Source: Lachancea mirantina (taxonomy: Eukaryota > Ascomycota > Saccharomycetes > Saccharomycetales > Saccharomycetaceae). From it: DNA of 64,000 nt. The position numbers and the translations under genes are program-made. Below the pieces are notes generated by a model that saw only the letters and a list, made by a program, of their open reading frames with translations, did no database searches and was not told where the DNA came from. The DNA lies in contig LT598468.1 of the NCBI GenBank assembly GCA_900074745.1, forward strand, positions 1,364,001 to 1,428,000. The letters run 5' to 3'. This document shows positions 1 through 9,300 of the stretch, one piece after another. Every line of letters begins with the position of its first letter. Position 1 is the first letter of the stretch.

Positions 1-3000
1 AGGGAGAGTGAAGACGGCCTTTTAGAGTACCTTGAAGATATAATAGGGACGGCAAAGTATAAAGCCCAGATTGAAGACTCCCTATTGCAAATAGACTCGC
101 TAAACGAGGTTTGCCGAGAAAAGGAGAACCGCTTTCAGCTTGTGGAGCGCGAAAAAGATTCTTTAGAAGACGGCAAAAACGAGGCCCTAGAATATCTCGA
201 CAAAGAAAAGACTCACACTTTGTTAAACTCGAAACTGTTTCAATACAAAATCTGGGAAATTAATAATAAGTTGTTTAACTACGCTGAGAAAACTGAAGCC
301 TTGAAGCAAACGCTTTCGGCTGAAATCGAGGAGCATGCAAAACACCAACGGCAGGTTAAGGAGGCTGAAACACGCTGCGCTATTTTGAAAGACAAGAAAC
401 TGCAAAACCAAAAGCATCAAAAAGAACTATCTCAAACCAAACGTGATAAAGAGAGGGAGAAAATCTCGCTTGAGGCAAAGTTAAGGAATTTTGCTAACAA
501 AAAAGCGAAAGCTGAAAAGTCTTCGGGCCCAGCACAAGCAGGTATTGCCGATACTAGGAGAAAAATCGAAGATTTGGAGTTGTCACAGCAAGGTTGTGAG
601 AAAGAAATAGCTGAACTAAATGCTTCTCTTGTAGTTGAAAAGAAAAAATTGACTGAAATAAAACTCGGCTTGAAGGACAAGACAAGTGACTTTGCGGAGC
701 AAATTACAAAGCTTGAAGCCGAGCTAGAGCCTTGGAAATTGAAACTTCAAGAGAAAAAGACTCAGATTCAACTCGCTAAAAATGCTTTGGTAGTTTACGA
801 AGAATCGAAAAAGAAAGCCGCCGCTGATGTTGAGAGACTACGTCAAACGCAGAAATTCTCTACTGACAAACTGAGTGAGCATTTGCAGGGAATCTCGTCT
901 TTGGAAAGTGAGCAGCTATCCTTACAAAAAAAGATCGCAAGTGGTCAAACAGCCCTCGACGGTGCTGGTGAGAGAATGCATGAAATGAAAGCGATATTGA
1001 CTTCTCATAGACAAAGGTTCAATGAGGCGAAATCGTCCTTGAATAATTTCCAAAATAAAAATAAGGTGCTTACCGCCTTAATGAGATTGCACAAATCTGG
1101 CCGAATAGAAGGTTTCCACGGCCGGTTAGGTGATCTCGGTACGATTGACGATGCCTATGACGTTGCAATTTCAACGGCCTGTCCTCGTTTAGACGATATA
1201 GTGGTGGATACCGTTGAGTGCGGACAGCAGTGCATAGAGCATTTGCGGAAGAATAGGCTAGGATACGCTCGCTTTATCTTGCTAGACAAGCTGAGAAATT
1301 TCGATATGAGAAAACCAGACACACCTGAGGATGTTCCTCGAATCTTTGACCTCGTTAAGTCAAAAGATTTGAAGTTTCTTCCTGCGTTTTATAGCGTTCT
1401 TAGGGACACTTTGGTAGCGAACGATTTGAAGCAAGCTAACCGGGTAGCCTATGGAAAACGAAGGTATAGAGTGGTCACACTAGATGGGAAACTCATAGAC
1501 ATATCAGGTGCAATGAGTGGTGGTGGAACGTTTAAGGCGAGTGGTTTAATGAAATCAAAACACCAAGGCAACGAGTTTCTTGTAAGTCCTGAGGAAGTGC
1601 AAAAGTTGGAAACAGACCTTGTGGAAAGAGAGAAGAATTTCAAAATAGCCTCGGAGACATTTAGAGAAATGGGAGAAGCCATGCAAGACCTCAAAGAAAG
1701 GGTACCAAATATTGAATTGGAAATATCTAAGAAGAAAATGGAAGCTGAAACTTTAGAAAGCGACATCAAAAGTGCCGACCACAGATTGGCAAAACTTCTG
1801 TTGACTGAAGAGAAAGAACTTCATGGCTCTTCAGTGAAAGAATTGCAGGATGAGAAGGATAAAATCGATAAATTGAACGGTTTGTGTCGGGAAATTGAAG
1901 AACAGATGTTGTCAAAATCCGAAATGAAGGCGTCCTTACAAGATCGCATAATGGAAATAGGAGGTTCGAAATTACAAATGCAGAACTCCTTAGTGGACTC
2001 TGTCTCTCAAAAACTGAGCATTAATTTAGCGAAGCAAAAGCGAGGCAAAACGGCATTGAAAAAGACGGAAAGTGATATCAAAAGGCTAGAAAGGCAGTTC
2101 GAAGAAGCTATTTTGGAAATAGAAACCTGTCAGAGAGAAATGGTTTCTATCCAAGTCTCACTTTCCGCTGTTGAAGATAACCTGATTGGCGTTCAGAAAA
2201 CGCTAGACGACCTAGTTGGCTTTGATGAGGAATATTCTCATGAGCTTGAAACGTTAGAATTGAGTTTAAATGAAGAACTGGGGAAAGTTTCTAATTTTCA
2301 CTCGAAAGAGATCGAACTAAAAGCTCAATTGGAAAGTCTCAATGAAGTTTGCAACCGCCTCATCGCCGAAAAAAGTCGGTTTGAAAACAAGCTGAACTCG
2401 TTGAAAATTCGAGATATGACATCTGTTCTCAAATCGCTGCAGGCAGAATCGCTGCAAGCAGAATCCCAGGAGACAGGAAGTGCGAAGAGTTGCGAAGAAA
2501 TTTCCGCAGATAGGACCTCTGCTGAAGAATATGATTCGGCTACGGCTATAGATCATGAAATTGACGTTGACGCTCCAGAACTCAACGAATCTGATGCAAA
2601 CGTTTCGGTTACGGATAAAGTCGAGAAGGAAAGTCTTGTTAACGGTCTGACGCGACATTCTGAAGACGAATTAAGGCATGTCAATATTGAGGATGTCGAA
2701 AGGGAGATGATTGAATTACAAGAGTATTTGGATAGTGCTCACGTTGACATTGAGATCTTAGAAGACTACGTACAGCGCCTGGCTGAATTTCGAATGAGAA
2801 GGCTGGACCTCAATGAAGCTGTCAAGCGGCGTGACGAAATGCGCACCTTTTGTGAATTGTCGAAAAAGAAGCGTTTAGATGAGTTCATGGAAGGTTTTAA
2901 CATGATATCGATGAATTTGAAAGAAATGTACCAGATGATAACCATGGGAGGGAATGCTGAGTTGGAACTCGTGGACAGCTTGGATCCGTTTTCTGAAGGC

Positions 3001-3345
3001 GTTCTTTTTAGTGTCATGCCGCCAAAGAAGAGCTGGAGAAATATCTCGAACTTGTCAGGCGGGGAAAAAACACTCAGTTCCTTGGCTTTGGTTTTTGCAT
3101 TACACAAGTACAGACCGACGCCTCTTTACGTAATGGATGAAATTGATGCGGCCTTGGATTTCCGCAATGTGTCAATTGTGGCTAACTATATTAAAGAGAG
3201 GACAAAAAATGCGCAATTCGTTGTTATATCGCTCCGAAATAACATGTTTGAATTAGCACAGAGCCTCGTTGGCATCTATAAAAGCAAAAACATGACTAGG
3301 AGTGTTACGATTCAAAATAAGGGTTTTATTAATGCAGACGATTGA
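1..3345 (+). CDS. SMC4: Smc4, condensin core ATPase subunit (5' end outside window)
   Basis: This is the C-terminal three quarters of the condensin SMC subunit that pairs with Smc2 and compacts chromosomes in mitosis. The frame is open from base 1, so the N-terminal Walker A head lies upstream of the window. In order it shows the end of the N-head (GLLEYLEDIIGTA at the left edge), a long coiled coil, the hinge with its GFHGRLGDLG motif near 1113-1142, the returning coiled coil, and the C-head with the ABC signature LSGGEK near 3052 and the Walker B segment YVMDEIDAALD near 3127. The stop is TGA at 3343-3345. An acidic, low-complexity insert lies in the second coil near 2440-2640. It converges on CSF1 with only 45 bp between stops. 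S. cerevisiae YLR086W has the same neighbour in the same orientation. Confidence 0.97.
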   Translation, partial: RESEDGLLEYLEDIIGTAKYKAQIEDSLLQIDSLNEVCREKENRFQLVEREKDSLEDGKNEALEYLDKEKTHTLLNSKLFQYKIWEINNKLFNYAEKTEALKQTLSAEIEEHAKHQRQVKEAETRCAILKDKKLQNQKHQKELSQTKRDKEREKISLEAKLRNFANKKAKAEKSSGPAQAGIADTRRKIEDLELSQQGCEKEIAELNASLVVEKKKLTEIKLGLKDKTSDFAEQITKLEAELEPWKLKLQEKKTQIQLAKNALVVYEESKKKAAADVERLRQTQKFSTDKLSEHLQGISSLESEQLSLQKKIASGQTALDGAGERMHEMKAILTSHRQRFNEAKSSLNNFQNKNKVLTALMRLHKSGRIEGFHGRLGDLGTIDDAYDVAISTACPRLDDIVVDTVECGQQCIEHLRKNRLGYARFILLDKLRNFDMRKPDTPEDVPRIFDLVKSKDLKFLPAFYSVLRDTLVANDLKQANRVAYGKRRYRVVTLDGKLIDISGAMSGGGTFKASGLMKSKHQGNEFLVSPEEVQKLETDLVEREKNFKIASETFREMGEAMQDLKERVPNIELEISKKKMEAETLESDIKSADHRLAKLLLTEEKELHGSSVKELQDEKDKIDKLNGLCREIEEQMLSKSEMKASLQDRIMEIGGSKLQMQNSLVDSVSQKLSINLAKQKRGKTALKKTESDIKRLERQFEEAILEIETCQREMVSIQVSLSAVEDNLIGVQKTLDDLVGFDEEYSHELETLELSLNEELGKVSNFHSKEIELKAQLESLNEVCNRLIAEKSRFENKLNSLKIRDMTSVLKSLQAESLQAESQETGSAKSCEEISADRTSAEEYDSATAIDHEIDVDAPELNESDANVSVTDKVEKESLVNGLTRHSEDELRHVNIEDVEREMIELQEYLDSAHVDIEILEDYVQRLAEFRMRRLDLNEAVKRRDEMRTFCELSKKKRLDEFMEGFNMISMNLKEMYQMITMGGNAELELVDSLDPFSEGVLFSVMPPKKSWRNISNLSGGEKTLSSLALVFALHKYRPTPLYVMDEIDAALDFRNVSIVANYIKERTKNAQFVVISLRNNMFELAQSLVGIYKSKNMTRSVTIQNKGFINADD

Positions 3346-3390
3346 TTAAGGTCTGATGCAGTAAAACATATGTTTATAAGTTACAAGTAA

Positions 3391-6300
3391 TCAAGCATTC
3401 CCTATAACGCGAGCCCATTCCTTTTCGGCTAGATGAGCAGACTTTTGTAAGGGAACAATGATGGTCTGATGAGTTATTCCGGGGAACCGTCGGCGGTTCA
3501 CTCCAAACCACTCAACTGGTGGGGTGGCATCGCCCAGATCCTTAATCTGTGGGATTTCGATATGAGGTTCTTCAATGGGGACGTAAACATACTTATCACC
3601 GAGATCGAAATCTTTCAATTTATCTTCTAAGTTCTCGTCTTCAAAGAAGCTCTTCTCATGGTTAACGTGTGCTCGTCTGAGAGCTAACGCCCGTACATGA
3701 GTGGCCCACATTTCTCTGATGAAGTTGATGGACCCCAGATTCCATCTTACTCGTATTTTCCCGCCAAAGCTGTTTGAGTATAAATATTCCACGATATTCG
3801 TCTCGACGTCATGCCACGTCGTCATTCCTATCAGAATAGTTGGCGTCACTAATAGAGTTCCTCCATGAACGCGAGAAGCATGCTGAATATAGCTGTCAAC
3901 GTCTATCGTTGCGGAGATATCTTCATTTAATTGGTTTTTGTAAGTCGACAGCGATATTTTGGCGTCATTCACTTGCCAAGTTAATTGAGTCCGGACTTTG
4001 GTTTGAGCTTCTATTTCCGTGTGTGTAAAGATATCTTTGGCGCGGAAAATCAACACTTCTATGTCAAAAAGTGTGCTAGGAAATATCTGAACATGAATGA
4101 ATTTCAAATTCACTGTCATGTCCGTCCGTAAAAAGCTTGAAAGACCAAACTTTGCTTGACTTGCATCAGCACTTTCTTTGGTGTTCGATTCCCGTAAGGT
4201 TTCGAGATAAGACTTGCGATTATCTTGACGCATCCTTTTGATTGTGTTGAAGATGTCCAAGACGTTGGCCGGCGCTAAAGCAGTGAAAAATATTTGGACG
4301 CTAGTGCAGGACAACGCAACAGTGAGAAGGTCCTTCAAAACACCCATCTCGTCTCTTTCATTGAATAGTCTGGCTTTCAGAGTGTCGACTGACGAGATTA
4401 GGATGAGGTGATAATCAAATGACATCTTTATAGCAAATCTCACTAAGTTCAAGGAAAGATCAACCAAAGGACTTTGAAATTCCCCATCAAAGACCGGCCA
4501 TGACAACTGAGAAGCCCAGGAGAGATCCTGCAATAACACTTCGCCGCCAAGACGACCATCTGATAATAATTTAATAGTTTCGAGGTTGATGGAAAGTTGT
4601 TGGGTCCAGTTTTTGTAATGATCGGTGACTGCCCAGAAGCGGACTCCTCTTAGACTCATTAGACCGAGTGAGGGGCCCAAATCTATGTCGCCTTTGAAAG
4701 AGCTAACGACGAGGACGTAGTTCCATGGAATAGCCTGGTTCCCATTGATGGCCTTCGATTTGAACACAAAAGGTTGATCCAGTTTGATAGAGTTTCGCGA
4801 GCTCTTCTCCCTCAATTCAGGCTCTGAGTATATGTGACTACCAACCTTCCAAATGTTAAGGAAAAGGTCCACATCCTGTAGCTGCTTGTAATTGAAATAA
4901 ATTTCGACGCTTGGTATATGAGTAAACCCATACGTGTGAATGACATCTGGGTGAGTCAGGATAACAACAGCACTAACACTATCCAAGGTAAAAGACGTGC
5001 TTACCTCTCTTGAAAAAACATGCCGTGAAGACGCTTTCAGCTTGTAAATGTCCAAACATAAACTTAAGGGCTCCGACTCGGCCAGATTATTGGTGAATAG
5101 TTTTAGATCTAACTGCTCAAACCCAACATCTGCCTGAATTTTGGCTTTTGGTTCGCAACTCAAACTTATTTTTTGCTTCCCAACATCAAAAATGATAGCG
5201 ATATCAAAAGATTGCAACATGGTCTTATAATTAATGACGCTTTCCGATCCTGGCATGACGCCGTTGCTCTGGTCGAGGTTAATTGTTTTCAGTATGTGAC
5301 GCAAATCACGCGCCATTTCACTGAGAACTGGAACACAGAATGGATATACTTTGTTGTGCGAGGGCTCGACTTGAATCATGCCTCTCAGCCAGTGGTTTTT
5401 CAGTTCATGCCTAAAATTTTCGTAATCGAGGGACACATGCACCGACGGACTTTCGAGTTCAAGGCAAGGCGTTAGGCCATTTTCATAGTCATGCAGTGAA
5501 TAAAGCTTAAATATTCCCCCGGCGTAATGTATCTTACAGTTTACTCGACGCGCTTGGCGCAAGAACGAGTACTGCTTTCCAATTGGACGGCCTGCTGCGC
5601 GTTTGAAGGCGTTTTGAATATTTGATGGTGGCTCAAGAGATTTCTTCAATTCCTGAAAAGTATGCAGAGATTTTATAATTCCTTTGCAAACACCAATCGA
5701 ACTGGAGAGGAAATTGACATCCAAGCGCTCGCCATTGATGCGTATGAAAAGGTCATTGTGATTGTTACGAGTAACAAACCAGTAGCCAGCTTGTACACTG
5801 GGTAGGTAACTCCTGTTAATTTGATCTCTTTCGCTCTTTTGAGAGAAGAAGGTGGAAGATGTGTGGCCACGCGCCAAGGAAAGGTATGCTTCCAAGACGG
5901 TCAATTTTCCGAAAGGGCTTTCGTATGCAGCAAATAGGCGCTGGAATCCATATATTAGTCCGGGGTCTTCGCAGTCGTTGCCGTCAAAAAGCCAACCAAA
6001 ACAAAAGTTGTATGAGAGCAGATGAATGGAATGTAGAATGGAAGAAAACTCTGGGAACAGAGGCGTTTCATCGTCGATTTGTTGTGATACCGCACGCGCC
6101 GATGCAAGGATCTCTTTTAACCGCAAAAACTCCTGTACGAGCCATATGAGCTTGATTGTAGAGAACGGGCACAGACAAACACGAAAATGAGAGCTTTCGA
6201 CTTGAATCGATTTGAGCTTGTGGTGAGTTTCTCTTGACACGGCGACTTTCAAAGCGAAATCCAAAACTTTGGATAAATGGCTTTTCACCGTGGTATCATC

Positions 6301-9300
6301 AATCAAAAGGGCAATGCTTTCTGCGGAGCAATTGCCTAGGACGTCATGTAGCAATTGCATCTTGCGCTCGTGGTTTAACCGTCGTTCAAATAAATTCGAG
6401 TTCAATGTGTTGATCTCAAGGACATAATTGGTTCGTGCTAACGGAAAAAGTATTCCAAAATAGGTAAAGTCAAGCTGTAGAGACCATCGAAGATCGACAT
6501 CCAAAGAAGGCGTCTTTGATTGAGTTTTTTCACCAAAGACACTTAATATACTCTCCTTCATTTGCGCAATGTGATCCTTCGCTGATTCGAGATCGCGCAT
6601 AAACGTCAGAAGCAACTCGCGAGGATCAAAAGTCTTTAGCTTTGCTAACTTGGAGAAAATTTTGAACGCGACATCGAAACACGTAGCACCTTTTCTGATC
6701 ACAGTGGCCTTTGTTTCAATCTCCGATTGTGAATACTTAAAATAGCGTATTCCAGCGATTTTACTGCGGATTTCAGAGTCTAGTCCTTTCAGAGAAAATG
6801 TGGCTTCAGCCATATCGGCCTTGTCTAGCAGAAAGTCGATTTCCTTTACGTGATAAGCAATAATGAGAGGTGAAGTAAATCTTAATTCTGATGAATGTTC
6901 TGAGACTCTGAATCTTACTGAGCAATCATAATCATCGAACATACCCAAGACATCTAATGAAGGCTTTTCCCCAATATTTTCAGCTTGATTGCAGAGCAGA
7001 GCTTCCGATAATCTCTCATAAGATGCCTGAAGGTTATCAAAGAACGAGATTATTTTAGCCGAATCACTGGAAGACTTTAAGCGCGACTTTTGTGAACTGA
7101 TGTCTAAACGAAAGATGCATTTTTCTTCCTTAGACATTGATGAAAACCCTACAATCCCATTTCTCATGAAGTGCTCAAGGACTACTGAGTTTTCATAACG
7201 TAAACTTGTCTCAGACCTAGCCCAACCACATGAGGCCGAGCATAGAGGCTTCGAGGATATGTGTGATCTGGCAGTCAAAAATGTGATTGAGTTAGAAAAG
7301 GATTTAAGTGCCAGTCTCGATTTGTCAATGTATACCTGGATGTCGAGTCGATCGCACAGGCAAGTCAAATGATGAAGTTTCAACTTTGAAGGTGACGGAA
7401 CAGTAGGGGATGAAAATTTTCTAACAAGCTGCGCGACATTATTGCCAAGCATGAGAAACGATTCGCCCACAGAACCTTTGATTGACTTTAAATTGCACGC
7501 AACATTCTTTTCAAAGAGATGTTTGTCACTTCGTTTCTTCGACGAGTCTTTTCCTACTCCTTCAGAAACAGCTTGGTGCTTTTGGAGAACCCTCAAACCT
7601 TTGATTACTACGGAGTCTCCCTCGACGTGGGGAGTTTTCGAAATATTGAAAGCCACAGTATTGAGAATCAACTTGAAGTACTCTTCCGATAGCTCCTTTG
7701 GGCTGTGAAGTAAGTCAGGTAAAAATGTTGTCTTATAGATGTAACATTTTTCGACATCAGAGAACTCCCAACTTCGCCAGCTCGAGAAAACTTTGAGGAA
7801 AATACTCCCAGCATCGAGAGGTGTCTGGAAGTCTTTTTTTCGTAGTTTATCCAGGCAGTTCACCGACCATTCATGCGGCAGATAATTCAATATGTGTCGA
7901 ACTCTTGTCACAATTCGCCAACTTCTGTTTTCCCGCACATGGTGTGAAGATAATCTCATAATGTAAGCAGGTTTTGTGAGTACAGGAGGATCATGAGTGA
8001 TCTGATATTCATCGCTGGCCAATGCGATTCGATAAAAAAGCTGCCTTTTGGCATTTTCAAGACTTTTAGAATAAAGGGAAAAGACTTCATAAGTATTAGT
8101 CACTTTGGCGAAAAGATCCATTGTAAATTCAGTCAACCATTTCAATTCATCAGGATTGACGCTCATATCGAGGCCTTTCGCTGAGGTGGATAGCTTTCTT
8201 GTTCCGGAAATTTCTTCGGTCCAAACTTCAATCTCCTCAGCTGCTGCCGCTAATATGGGTGGACATTCGGTAGCCAGGCTTTTTTGGAAAAAAGTAGTTG
8301 AAATAGTTCCAGCTCTAATGAGATAACTTGCTGCGGTGGTACTAGGACCGGTCGTTGGATCTACTTTCATATCCACAGAAAAGCTGGCATCAAGGTTTTC
8401 AACCGTAATCTGAAGATGATCGATGAATGACATATCATCCAGATTTATGATTTCGCCGTAAATAACTTGAAAGCTCTCGCAGACTGCACGCATCTTTTTT
8501 GTTGAGTTGAGTTCTTGCATGGTTCTCATGAATTTTATCACAACATCAAGCTCGCAACGGTCAATTAAATCATCTACCGCATCCCGATACATACGGTCTC
8601 CTAGTTTTTGAAGAACCGTCGTGAAATCGGGCTGAATGGCCAAAATCGTTTTCCCAAGGTTCAAAATAATATTATCACACTGGCAGGTATCTTTAGGCTC
8701 CAAATACCATCCAACCTGATCGTGTTCTGCAAAACTGGTCGCCTTGCCTTCCGAACTCTGTTGCAAAAAAGACTTCGAATTCATTTCATTTTGCAGATAC
8801 TCCCCAAGGAACGGATCTGTCTTCGAAAAAGCATCAAGAACCTCGTCGACGTTTGTTGGGGTGATGGGCTTCACGAGAGGCGGAATCGACATACCAGGAG
8901 GAATTGCTCCGAACAGCTCTTTATAGGTAAAGCTATCTTGAACCATTGGTGGAAGAAGGAATGGGCATCTATGGAATGGTGCATCATTTCTTGTGAGATG
9001 GCTTTGTTGAAGTTCCCGTTGTGTAGTGCGATTTTTGTATTGGTCGAAATTGGTAGCCAAAATAGATGTAAAGCACTGAGCCAAAACCTTATCGCCATTT
9101 TGTTTCAAGACAGACAGCTTGAGAGATGGGATATGAAATTCCGTTCTTTTTGAGTAAGAGACATTCTCGAAGTCTATCAAACTTAATTTGAGCTTCGCCA
9201 TCTCAATAACAGTGCATGTCTCTGTTTCCAGTTCGTTAATTTTGAACACTGCTTTGTCCGCATAGAATGTAACAGAGGTCATGTCAGTTATTAATTCAAG

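Noticed and set aside
8608-9153. 181-codon plus-strand ORF inside CSF1
   Set aside because: It lies antisense to conserved coding sequence and shows no domain pattern; a shadow of the long gene.
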